From Cryptomeria japonica (lineage: Eukaryota > Streptophyta > Pinopsida > Cupressales > Cupressaceae): a stretch of 56,000 nucleotides of DNA. The stretch is taken from contig NC_081406.1 in assembly GCF_030272615.1 (NCBI RefSeq), forward strand, positions 243,967,218-244,023,217, written 5' to 3'. The position numbers were made by a program, and so were the translations under genes. How positions within the stretch are numbered: the first letter of the stretch is position 1; every line of letters begins with the position of its first letter. Below the pieces are notes generated by a model. That model was given only the letters and a program-made list of their open reading frames with translations. It was not told where the DNA came from and ran no database searches. This document shows positions 11,341-21,996 of this stretch, piece by piece.

Positions 11341-14300
11341 GTTAATGCATTACTTGTGCACGCAGCATGCACAATAATTCTTTTGATATAATATCAAATT
11401 CAATAGAGACATATGTACCATTATTTTGCTTCACATGCACAAATTCTAAATTTTCTGCGAGTCATACCTTATTCCTTAGCATACGTACCCTGAACTCCAT
11501 GCAGGATTTTCTATCTTTTTCACTTTTGCCCTTTTCCAGGCTGAAAACGCTACACAGGGCCTTCCTCCACACAGGCCGCACAAGATCTAGCTAGGATAAA
11601 TGAATATCACTTTGATAGAAGTCTTTTGTCATAATCATAGGCACCGACCGATATAGCTTAATATTAACATTATTTATATTTGAAGTATTGTTGAACATTA
11701 TCATTTATACCTTCATACTTAAATTTTTGCAAGAAATTGAAATATGGCAACTCAATTGACAAGTTTTCATATTAACACTTTAATCATTAGATATCTAGAT
11801 CATGAAGCAATAATAGCTTAAATAATGCAAAGGAAGCAATTACAAACCAATCACCCATATACTCTACCTAATATGTTTGAATCTTTTAGATTATTCTATT
11901 AGTGTGTGGCGACACACATACACATACACATACATAGGTCAATTTAGAGAGTACAAAAATCATTTAATTACGCACAAAGATCATCTTAATAGAACCCTCT
12001 AATATTCTCAAATCACATATATTTTTTAAAATGATAAAAAAAAAAGGATTTTATTTTTATTTATATCATAATGAGCTACCTAATTTAAAATATCAAAGTT
12101 GATAAGAATACAATATTTACTTGATGAATTCATTTGTTGCTGTAAGTTTCATATACGAAGATAATATTTTTATAAATAAAACAATAGTTAATAAATGAGA
12201 AAGATTAACGTCGCATTTGGATTGTGACAGAAAGAAATAAAGGAGAGCCTACTCTTCCTTATCAAAGCACATAGGATAAGAGGGTTACCAACACAATTGT
12301 GGGTGGCAGCTGCAGAAGAGTACATGCAAAACAAATAGGTAGATAGCTTTTCGTAGGAAAGAAAGCATTGAGTTTTGGCTACACACAAGCTTAACTCATT
12401 TATGATTTCCATATTGAAATATTTACTAACATTAAGCTTAAGGAGTGTATCAAATTTTACTCACTTCTGCACAATATTGTTTTTTTTTTTCAAATGCAAT
12501 CTCTTTGTTTTGTGTTCTGATTTTGGTACATCATGTCAAGATTGACGGTTTATGAATAATACAAAATCAATTACACTAATCAATTTTAATCTAAGAAGCC
12601 AATAAATTCTTAACAAAGAAGAGGTAACTAAATGTTAATCTTCTTAGGAAACAGTCTACTTTCTAATTACTATTTGAAATCTTTTGAAATTAAATTAAAA
12701 AACCTATAAAGATTCAAATCTAAGTTCTTTTTACTACCTATGGTGCTCTTTTTCCTCAAAGGGTACAATATCTTCTGAATTCACCTTAGCAATAATTATA
12801 ACTTCCTTTTGATGACAATAGGAATATGATAGATTTAATCCTAGGAAATGGATATTTCCTAAAAAATAGGAAGTCCAAATATAGGAAGATTTGAAGGTTA
12901 CATGAAAAGGAAAAAGGCTAAAGAATTCATGTACCAAGTATAAGAATACTTTTGTAGAGCTTGCAATGTAAAATGGCTTAACTCACAATAGATGATTCTC
13001 TATAGAATACTAAACAATCAACCTCTTGGATGTGAAAGGAAATGAGAGCATTTACAAGCTTTAAGCTTTTCAATCATGAGGAAGTGAACCATAGAAGGTA
13101 CAAGAGCTAAGTGATAGAATAATGAAGAGTCGATTGAGATTCAAGAGGAGATTAGATTAGATTTAGCTATGGGAAGTAAATACATAATCAAGAATACAAA
13201 GAGCTCCAATTATGATCATAAAATTTTGAGAAATAATTAAATTTTGAAAAAAAAATGCATCTTCTAGCCATAACTAAGTCACCCCTTTTGGGAAATCAAA
13301 TCACCTCTTTTGCCAACTCTAGTCACTTTGGTGACCCTGCAACATAAGACATTCCACCTAAGCAATCCTACAAATTAATATAGGTCACGTAAGTGACCTT
13401 ATAATCTATAGTCTCTCAAGGGGCCCTTAATTGAAGGTTTGTATTTTTTTGTTTGTGTTGTGCAACTACTAGGAACTTAGTTTATAGACCAATAAGAAAA
13501 ATATGAGGCTAATAGGGATTCGAGAACTGTCATCAAGAAGTAGAACATTGAGTGAATGTGGAAATTATGCATATATCACAATTTAGATACATGGAACCAT
13601 CATCAAGCTATCATGTTAGTCTATACAGTTTTAGGCACCTATAGTCCCCAAAACATCATTAATATGGGTGTGTCTAAAATGTTAGGGATGTGTCCCCAAG
13701 GAACATAGAGTACTATTAACCAGTATTATGTTATCTTTCATTATAGTAAAAATATTATAATGTTATTAAATAGGTTGTAGTTCCTTTGATTTATATACTA
13801 TGTGAAACATTGTAAATTACCCCTAAGGATACAATGTTATTGGCATTCATTGAAGGTAGGTGCAAACCCTACTAGACTTTTATGGAATGATATTCTCTTG
13901 TTAGGTACCTTCACCCAATGTGAATGAGATATATGGAATGAAGATCTATAAGTTTCTTAAACTGGAACAATAATCTATTGGCTTTTTCAACTAAGATCAT
14001 ATTGAATGCAAAATGGTGTTGATGGAACAAAGATCTCTTGATTTTTCTAAGATACATTCTATCGAATACAAAATCACATCAATGAAATAAGGATCTCTTC
14101 ATTTCTTGACATACATCAAATTGGATGTTGAATCTTATATTATGATATAACATTATGATTGAAGTTGAAACACTAATATATTTAATGTAGGAATGATCTA
14201 ATGTCTCTTATTAAACAAACATATACTTTAAAAATTACATGATATTAATATATTAAAACAACAATTAATATTGATATAATAAAATGTCAATTGATATAAA

Positions 14301-16722
14301 TATATCATTTCACTTGTTAAAAAATATACTTTAATTATGCCGAGTACAAAAATCTATTTGTGAAATAATTTGACAAGCAAATGACGGGTAAATGCATGAA
14401 ATATGCCATGTTTCAGCGAACCCTTGTCACTTGTCTGCATATAGAACTTTAATGAATTTGTATTCTTGATGTTTAGTATTTTAGAAAACAGATGATTCTC
14501 TTCTATTATAAGATATCTCTGACATATTTTACATATATTTTTGAATATAGATATACTAGTTATAATTCAACTGAATTATAATATAAACATCACACAATTT
14601 AAAAAATTAAATCTAAAAATAGATGTCAAAGTTCCATTTATTATAGATTCTCATGAAAGTTCTTCTGCCTTCAATGTATTTGTAGCACACTATGAAATAG
14701 TTAGCCGCTGGGAAAACTTTTCTGTGAGCAAAGCTTAGACGCTCAGATTAAACTTGTCTGCAAGATGGATTCCAACACATTGTGGGGACTTCATAAACGT
14801 GTATCATAATAATTGAACGAAAACAAAGGTTTCCACAGGCATTTAGTAAACGTCGCTTTCAAATAATTGTATCCTTCTGCCATTTAAAATAGTCTGTACA
14901 AGAAAGATTTGGAAAGAAAAGCAATATGAAAGGACGCCTGAGCATAGGTACAGCCAATTTAAATGCACATGCAAATCTTCCATCCCAGAGAGGATGAATG
15001 CAGAGGTAGATGCTCCATCTTTAGAGAGTACGAATACTCTGTCAAACGTACAGCCAACTTAAATGTGCGATGCAAATGCTCCATCTGTAAAGGTTATGAA
15101 TGTTCTGTCAAACTTATAACTAATCAGTCGATAGGCTACGATAGCGTGAGGTTTCACTAAAACCTGTTTCACATCGGTATATGGGTTTCTTCCGTCGTCG
15201 GTTCACAGTTTTCTTCTCTGCTGTCCGGTAAACGTAATCAGAAAACCTCCCTGTTGCTCGCTAAATTCTGTCAGAAACAACGTGGGAGAGGGAAATAGTA
15301 TGCAATTCCAAATCAAATCAGATTTCTTGTACGTTTGTCATAAATTCAAATATTGTGATAAAATCAGATCTTGAAATCAAATCAGAATATTAGTTGGTTC
15401 ACGTATGTCTAATTTACCATTTTGAATGCACCTGTACTATCTTGTATCTCCTATCCAAAAACTATGTCATTCTTATGACTTGTGAGGGATTTTTTGGTTT
15501 GCTACGTGGCAAATTTTGGGTAATGTTATGGGTCACCTTTAATACAGTGAAGTGACATCCATTCTTAAAAAAATATGTAAACATTTCAAATATAAGTAGA
15601 CCATCAATGTTAACCACAACCTTGTCATATGCCCATAGTTATATGTAGTTAGGTATGTAATTCAATTATACTTTTTGAAACACCAAAAATTTAATTTATA
15701 ATTTTAAGGGTATATGTATTGATTTTTATTAATTCTTGTCGATATATACCATTATTTATGCATCCCTTTGATGCAATTTATTTTTTCTGTTGGCCAATCA
15801 TATTGGATAATTATAGTATATATTTTGCCATTCTTATAATTAGAATTGAACACATATTTTTCATAATTGAAATAATGACATTTATCTATTCTTCTTTTGG
15901 CTTAAATTGCTAAAAGTGGGTGTATAAATCAATTTTTTTTATTTTTTTATTTTATTCATTCTATGCTTCTCCACTTTGTGGATGATATTAAGATGACGTA
16001 AAACATAACCAGTGTCTTCTTCATACCTAGATTCTTCAACCTGCAGCTATATTTTCAACATATTGGTAGTTGTATTTTAATCCTTCCTTTAAATCACATT
16101 TCATTATTCTGAACTGGTATTAAATTTCATAAAAGTGAGAATTTTATCATTTCACTTCTTAATAAATGTATCATTCCATTTACACAAGGCTATTATTGCA
16201 CTGATAATCGGTTTCTTTCAATTGCTCTTTAAGAAGGTAATCAGCTATGACTTACTAATCTCGGGCATTTGTATATCTTTGGGTTATTTCTGATGGAAAC
16301 AGGGGAGGAAAGTAAAAATGAAAACAAAGGAATTTATATTAATCAAAAGAAAACATTACATTGATTTACTAAGTTGCAACTCATACATTAAACACCATTA
16401 CATTCATACTTATTTCAGACTGATATCTTCTAATAGACTCTGCTCTGAGAGTGCAGAACAAATACACATCATACGATATATAGAAGACTAAAGACCAAGA
16501 CAAATACATACGTAAAATATTATTTATTTAGCAACCACAATTTGAATGAATCTGAGGATGGGACATTAGGCAAGCTATAGAAGATAATGTAAGTTTGCTG
16601 ATATGACAGAGAGCAGGCTGATGCAGTGATAGAGAATCCATTCAAATCCAAGGAAAATCTGCTTTGAGTGCTTTCATTTAATGTTGCAGATTAACTGTAG
16701 ATCTGGACGATCATACGGAGGA
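11341..16722. other. Gene-poor AT-rich stretch
   Basis: I find no coding region, RNA gene or element boundary that I can support. The stretch 14790-14870 shares phrases with the 193-bp duplication at 19676-20061 (GAAAACAA, CAGGCATTTAGTAAAC, GCTTTCAAA). At 14947-15110 there is an imperfect internal repeat of GTACAGCCAA...TTAAATG and GCTCCATCT. Poly-A/T runs and one CA-rich microsatellite (11910-11935) are present. Confidence 0.5.
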
Positions 16723-17063
16723 TGTGAGACATGACAAAACACAAAAACAAAGCATGGAGAAAAACAGAGCAGCACATAAGGAAGACAAATTTTTAATTAT
16801 TAGACCATATTTTCATTCTTCCTTTCATACCCAAAATGATTACAAAATGCCTCTTTTAATGGAGGTCTTAGATGTTTCTAGAATGGTCAGGAGGTAGCTA
16901 GAAACTTCCAGAATTTTGCATATAAAATAATGTTTTAACACTATAGAAGGTACGGTGGACAGGTTGGAGTAGATGTTGAAAACAAATCCAAATCCTGCTA
17001 ATTCTGTAAACACTTGTGCATACGGAGCATGTGGATGGGGGTAGGTGAGATTAGACTCCAACA
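16723..17063 (-). mobile_element. 3' LTR of element B
   Basis: It matches 18853-19205 closely over about 330 bp. On the minus strand it begins TGTTGGAGTCTAATC at 17063. The far end reads CATGTCTCACA and is about ten bases shorter than its partner, so that end is less certain. Confidence 0.85.
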
Positions 17064-17078
17064 CTCCCCCTTAATCTC
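17064..17078 (-). promoter_or_regulatory. Polypurine tract of element B
   Basis: The minus strand reads GAGATTAAGGGGGAG and abuts the TGTTGG start of the 3' LTR. This is the expected plus-strand primer site for reverse transcription. Confidence 0.8.
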
Positions 17079-17340
17079 AACTACCAATATTCTATCCATT
17101 CTTTTGTTCTTTCCAACTTTCTTCAACTACCTTCCCTTTTTGTCTGTGATCTCTTCTTTGGTTTTCTTACTAACTGGTTGTTGCTACAGCTACTGCATTT
17201 TTCAGCATTCACAATGTCTTCTCTGTAACTGATATCCTCTTCTAATTTTTTGATTTCTTTCATCAACTCCTCTTTCTTTCTTGTGCTCCAATTTTCTTCA
17301 ACTGCTGCTGTAGTCTCTCAATCTCTTTGGTTTGAAGTAT

Positions 17341-18333
17341 TCAAAACATCATACAATCGGTAGTTGCCTTGCTAGACAATGGTTTCTTTTGGCTGAAAAC
17401 ATTTTTAATCCCTTTTGGACATTCAAAGCTTTCATTACTTCTATTGTTCTTCACATATGAACATTTGTACAATCTTTTGAACATACCTGTGAGCTTTTGC
17501 CAACTAGGTCCATAGGTCCATCCACAATCCATTTTTATACAACCTGGTATTGATTCTTTCTTCCAACACATTTTTTCAGAATGATTTCTCAAACCACAAA
17601 TTTTACATGGATGTAAGTCCCAACACATTTCTTTTGTGTGTCCTTCTCTATTGCAATGAAAACACTTAATACAATGCCTTTTATGGGCTGTTTTGTTTGA
17701 ACTAGTAGCATCATTTTCTTTTCCTGTGACATATCCAAGACCTTCATACTTTGGCCTCATTATAGACTCAATAGGCTCTCTAATTCCTTGTTCTTGTTTT
17801 CCCAATCCTTGACCTTTATAACCCATTTTCTTCATGATTTTTAAACCAATATTCTTATCATCACAACTAAAATAATGTGTAAACACATTCTCATCTTCTT
17901 TCTTGCATTCTTTATCACAAATAGTTTCAACTAAATCACCTTCACTAAATGGTGAACACAAATCTTTTGTGTCACATGAAGCATTACTAACTAGTGGTTT
18001 TAACTTCAAACATTCATTCTCTTGTTTCAGATTTAAGAGTTCCCTTTTCTGTAAATTGTTTTCTTCTTCTAACCTTTTTGACATTTCTTCCAAATCATCA
18101 AACTTCCTTTTGACATCATCAAATAACTGTAATTTCTCTTCTAATTCCTTATTTTTATCTTTAACTTCATTTAGTTCTTTTTCAAGATTATAATTTTCAT
18201 CTAACAGTTCACATTTTTCCATTTGCTTCTCTTTTAAAAGCATTATCATTTCTGAAATTTTCTTTTTACATTCCTTCAATTCTTTTTCCAAATCATTTGT
18301 TTTCTCTTTCTTTACTCTGTCCACTTTACCCAT
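17341..18333 (-). CDS. Coiled-coil, G-patch, double zinc-knuckle protein of element B
   Basis: This is an intact 330-residue frame, the only one in element B. Residues ~5-112 are a Lys/Glu/Leu-rich coiled coil. Residues 161-201 are a G-patch: GLKIMKKMGYKGQGLG, QGIREPIE and a terminal RPKYEGLGY. Two CCHC zinc knuckles follow, CFHCNREGHTKEMC (224-237) and CKICGLRNHSEKMC (243-256), each C-x2-C-x4-H-x4-C. More Cys and aromatic residues lie at 265-305 (GCIKMDCGWTYGPSWQ). The modules suggest an oligomerising RNA-binding, gag-like role in packaging, but no capsid fold is evident and function is inferred. The start ATG at 18333 gives the full coiled coil. It could also be a captured cellular gene. 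No stop or frameshift is seen, unlike nearly every other element gene here. Confidence 0.85.
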   Translation of the reverse strand: MGKVDRVKKEKTNDLEKELKECKKKISEMIMLLKEKQMEKCELLDENYNLEKELNEVKDKNKELEEKLQLFDDVKRKFDDLEEMSKRLEEENNLQKRELLNLKQENECLKLKPLVSNASCDTKDLCSPFSEGDLVETICDKECKKEDENVFTHYFSCDDKNIGLKIMKKMGYKGQGLGKQEQGIREPIESIMRPKYEGLGYVTGKENDATSSNKTAHKRHCIKCFHCNREGHTKEMCWDLHPCKICGLRNHSEKMCWKKESIPGCIKMDCGWTYGPSWQKLTGMFKRLYKCSYVKNNRSNESFECPKGIKNVFSQKKPLSSKATTDCMMF

Positions 18334-18833
18334 TGAAACAAAAAAATAAAAAATAAACTTACCCTGACACTTGACTGTTTTTTTTGCTATTACAAATTTC
18401 TTCCTCTAAACAACTCTGTACACCTTCACAATCTTTGACCAACAACTTACACTTCCAGTCTGCTAGAGTCTTCTCTTTTTGACAGCGTTTTTAACTGCTA
18501 TGGCCTCCTTTAAGCTGCAACGTCTGAGTCTCCAATTTCTCCTTCAAGATCATCAAACTCTATTCAACATATACAAACAACTTACAAGCATTTCTTCTGG
18601 CAAACAACAACGAGCTCCTCTTTTTCTTGATGTTTTCATAGCAGAACTTGACTTCATCTATGATTTTCCTTTGACTGGGCAAACATCTGCGATGGACTCC
18701 AAGCTTCACCTTCTTCCTTGCTAGGCTGCTTCAAGCTCTTCAAAAACTGCTAGTATTTCTTTTGTTCTCCCTCACAGATCTCTTCTGTTGCATTCTTTTG
18801 CAGCTGCTTTCCCAGTAATTTTAAAATTTCGTA

Positions 18834-18851
18834 CCATTGGCTCTGATACCA
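18834..18851 (-). promoter_or_regulatory. Primer-binding site of element B (tRNA-Met type)
   Basis: The minus strand reads TGGTATCAGAGCCAATGG, with TGGTATCAGAGC complementary to the 3' end of plant initiator tRNA-Met, the usual primer of Copia-type elements. It is one base from the LTR end. Confidence 0.88.
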
Positions 18852-18852
18852 C

Positions 18853-19205
18853 TGTTAGAAATGAACCAGAACAAAACAAAACACAAAAACAGAGCATGGA
18901 GAAAAACAGAGCAGCACATAAGGAAGACAAATTTTTAGTTATCAGACCATATTTTCGTTCTTCCTTTCATACCCAAAATGAGTACAAAATGCCTCTTTTA
19001 ATGGAGGTCTTAGATGTTTCTAGAATGGTTAGGAGGTAGCTGGAAACTTCCAGAATTTTGCATATAAAATAATGTTTTTACACTATAGAAGGTACGGTGG
19101 ACAGGTTGGAGTAGATGTTGAAAACAAATCCAAATCCTGCTAATTCTGTGAACACTCGTGCATACGGAGCATGTGGATGGGGGTAGGTGAGATTAGACTC
19201 CAACA
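18853..19205 (-). mobile_element. 5' LTR of element B
   Basis: Direct repeat of 16723-17063. On the minus strand it starts TGTTGGAGTC at 19205 and ends CATTTCTAACA at 18853, next to the primer-binding site. TGTT...AACA termini form a short inverted repeat. Confidence 0.88.
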
Positions 19206-19370
19206 ATTTCCTTGTGGAACATGAGACTGAACCAGATTTGTGACAAATGGAATGCTCTTATGAGCCTCCACAATATGATGTCTTCCTAATTAGTTGTATT
19301 TTGACTCTTGTACTTGCATTAGTGTAGCAACAACTCATCGAAAACAAATTGTGATGTCTATTATATATTT

Positions 19371-19448
19371 TAAACATGCCCTTGAGAACAATTTGTACGA
19401 CTCATAATCTTAAACATGCCCGTTAGTACAATTTGAACGACTCATAAT
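19371..19448. repeat. Two 39-bp tandem copies
   Basis: The phrase AAACATGCCC...ACAATTTG(T/A)ACGACTCATAATC occurs twice in a row with a 39-bp period and a few differences. Confidence 0.7.
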
Positions 19449-19675
19449 CGATGTGCCACTAAACCAAAAACCTTTCGATATTCAATATAGGCAAGTGGAG
19501 ACAACGGATGTAAATGCGATCAATCCTTTTTGAAGACCGTATCAAAGAAAAAAATTTAGTCCCACTACGGAAATTCTAAGGGATTGTAATTGTATGTACC
19601 AATATCTTTGGATGAAATTTCTCCGAGGTAGGAGACCTGTCAAATTTTGCCATTCAAACTAAATTTGTCTGTAGG

Positions 19676-20061
19676 ATGAAATACAATAATAGATTTTAGG
19701 TACCTAGGTATACGTGTAACACAAGAATTGATCGAAAACAACAGATTTCAAAGGCATTTAATGAACATTGCTTTCGAAACTTTTTCCGTCCTTCCAACGT
19801 CCCCACAGAAAAAAGCGTTCTACATACGTAACTGTGGAAAGAATCTAGAAAACAAAAATGACTTATAGATGAAATACAATAATACATTTTAGGTACCTAG
19901 GTATACGTGTAACACAAGAATTGATCGAAAACCACAGATTTCAAAGGCATTTAATGAACATTGCTTTCAAAACTTTTTCTGTCCTTCCAACGTTCTCACA
20001 GAAAAAAGCGTTCTACATACGTAACTGTGGAAAGAATCTAGAAAACAAAAATACTTATATG
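19676..20061. repeat. 193-bp tandem duplication upstream of the orphan gene
   Basis: Two copies of a 193-bp unit share GGTACCTAGGTATACGTG (at 19699 and 19892) and GCGTTCTACATACGTAACTG. They differ at only a few positions, so the duplication is fairly recent. A related but much older sequence lies near 14790-14870. No coding function is apparent. Confidence 0.85.
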
Positions 20062-20099
20062 TGGGCCAGTATACATCATAATAATATTTTTACTATAAT

Positions 20100-20385
20100 G
20101 ACTCCAGCCGGTCTGGTTAAGCGGAGAAGGTCTAAGTTGTGGGTATGCTCTCTATGGTCTTGGTTTAAGTCGTGGGTATGTTCCACATGGTCTTGGGTTC
20201 GACTCCGTGCCAGGTTCACCTGGTGCACTCATGTTGCGGGCGCGTAGGTGCATCTCTAGGGGGAGTAGTTTCGCCTCAGGTACCCAAGATACGGGCTGCT
20301 GGGCGCTGGACGCTAAAATGTTGGTATCATATAAATGCATGTGTGCAAAGCAATGGGTGAAGTCATTAAAAAAGAAAAGGATCTT
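20100..20385 (+). mobile_element. tRNA-derived SINE-like sequence
   Basis: A box-A-like motif TGGTTAAGCGG (20114-20124) and a box-B motif GGTTCGACTCC (20196-20206) are in the right order for an internal RNA polymerase III promoter. Their spacing is wide because a ~36-bp segment containing GTGGGTATG and ATGGTCTTGG is duplicated between them. The body ends in an A-rich tail, ATTAAAAAAGAAAAGG, near 20370. I see no flanking target duplication, so the ends are approximate. Confidence 0.55.
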
Positions 20386-20697
20386 TTATGGTCCACAATG
20401 AGATTCGAGCAATACGAAACTACCTCATTCTCCTTGCTGGAGGTACCTAACTGCACCACAAACAAGAAGTACATACCTTACTCCCTTGCGAAATTAGATT
20501 ATTAAAAAGAAGTTTGAAATTAAAATACATATTACAATATAAAATTGTTATGGTCAAAGGTACAACCAATTTGAAGAGAGTAAATGGAAACTTAATCTCC
20601 AAATAAAGAGCCCATACTTTGACAACAACATAGTAGCTTTATATTAAGATAAAGTCATCTCATTGTACTATTGTGAAGACAAAGAACTGTGTGAGTT

Positions 20698-21996
20698 ATG
20701 GCCACCTTCTTTGGGCTTATGAGTTCTCGGGGGTTTCTGTGGTTGCAACTGGCCATTTTCATATGGCAAGCCATACGACCTGCTGCAACCATGAGGCTGC
20801 CATGGGCATTGTTTAGTACCGCTGTCTATAAGATCTTTCGAGGGAAAAAGTTTGACAACGAGCATTTCATCTTGCTGTCAACAGATCACAACGACACAGC
20901 TGATTCTGACCTCTTCTGTAAAAGCTACTACAAAGACAAGAACCCTCTTACCCAAGATTTTACAGAGACTAGCTTGGGTGAGTCAACAATTTTCTGTTAT
21001 AAAAACTGTTATTACGTTGCTGATAGTCAGAAAGCTAGTCAAGTAAAGTTATTGATTATTGGGGAGCTTAAGAATTTGCCTATTGTTAAAGAACATAAAG
21101 TGGTTAATGGTTTTATGGGAGTGTGGACTCTCTGCTCAGCAGATGAAGCCATAAAAATGTGTTTATCAAGAAGAAAATTCAGACTGTGTTTCAGGGTATC
21201 AGTTAGCTTTTGTTTGGTAGAGCGCATGCCGCTTATCACAGATACTTATTGGATAACAAAAGTGTTGGGTGGTGTTCCATTGTATTTGACTGCCAAGGGA
21301 AGTGAACAACTCTGATCAGTATTGACACTGTTGTTGATCATTTTGGATTTCACTTATAATCTTTGGGTGCCAGCAGTTGAGAAGGCATATTTGATGTTTG
21401 TTAGATTTGTACAGCTAATATTGTCTCGTCTTCCAACGAATTTGAGGTTTTTGGTATTTTACTTGCTGAGCAACTTTGATAACAGATATTTGCCATGTTC
21501 CATTAGTGATTTTAAGGTGAAAACCACGAGGACTAAAGTATTTTATACAACTGACAATACTGTTTTAAATTGTCCAGTTAAAAGAATTACGCAGCTACCA
21601 TTTGATAGCATCGATACAAGCAGAGGAGAATTCCACTTCAAAGCGAAAGCTTTCAGGGTTGAAATAACCAAAGAGCCAAGTAACAATGAACTAGTAAAGT
21701 TTAAGCTAGAGTTGAAGGAAGTACTGTATGACCTTGTAAAGGCCTCATTCACAATGACCCAAGATTCTTTCAAAAGTTACATTGGCTGCTGGAAGTTATT
21801 AGAGGAGGGCTCTGCAGGCTTGGTTCGAGCAGTTGAGAAAGGTATGCTTATTAAAAACATTAATTTGTTTGGTTTCAAGGAGACCATCAACCTTTTCTGG
21901 GGAAGCAAGGTGAATGTTTATGAAGTTGAAGTTGAAGAAGAGTACCGATATTTGGTTGCTGGTAACAACAATAAAAACTTATATCAAGTTTGATAG
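20698..21996 (+). pseudogene. Single-exon gene of unknown function, one in-frame TGA
   Basis: I do not recognise this family. One frame runs 433 codons including its final stop (21994-21996), broken once by TGA at 21313-21315; both sides keep good coding character. The start ATG at 20698 has a favourable context (GTTATGGCC). The N-terminus is hydrophobic (FLWLQLAIFIW, residues 14-24). Residues ~206-255, directly after the TGA, hold two hydrophobic stretches (LTLLLIILDF; LRFLVFYLLSNF), so the full protein would be membrane-associated. The rest is mixed alpha/beta-like with no motif I can name. The TGA is one transition from CGA. It is either a recent pseudogene or a gene making a 205-residue truncated product. 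It is the only frame here without transposon hallmarks. Confidence 0.6.

Larger units (their letters stand above)
16723..19205 (-). mobile_element. Element B: compact LTR unit with one G-patch/zinc-knuckle gene
   Basis: Two direct repeats of 341 and 353 bp flank 1.79 kb of internal DNA. On the minus strand the order is 5' LTR (19205-18853), a primer-binding site complementary to initiator tRNA-Met (TGGTATCAGAGCCAATGG), one open frame of 330 codons (18333-17341), a polypurine tract and a 3' LTR (17063-16723). No protease, RT or integrase fits, so it must have been copied in trans. The LTRs differ at roughly ten places over ~330 aligned bases, mostly transitions, plus an indel near one end. The bases flanking the two LTRs do not form an obvious 5-bp duplication, so recombination between copies or end erosion is possible. 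Confidence 0.88.

Noticed and set aside
20190-20215. Complete tRNA gene around the GGTTCGACTCC box
   Set aside because: No cloverleaf can be drawn: box spacing is too wide, and there is no matching acceptor stem or anticodon loop. SINE-like origin fits better.
21313-21315. Selenocysteine or programmed readthrough at the TGA
   Set aside because: Land plants lack selenocysteine insertion, and no readthrough context is evident. A CGA-to-TGA change is simpler.
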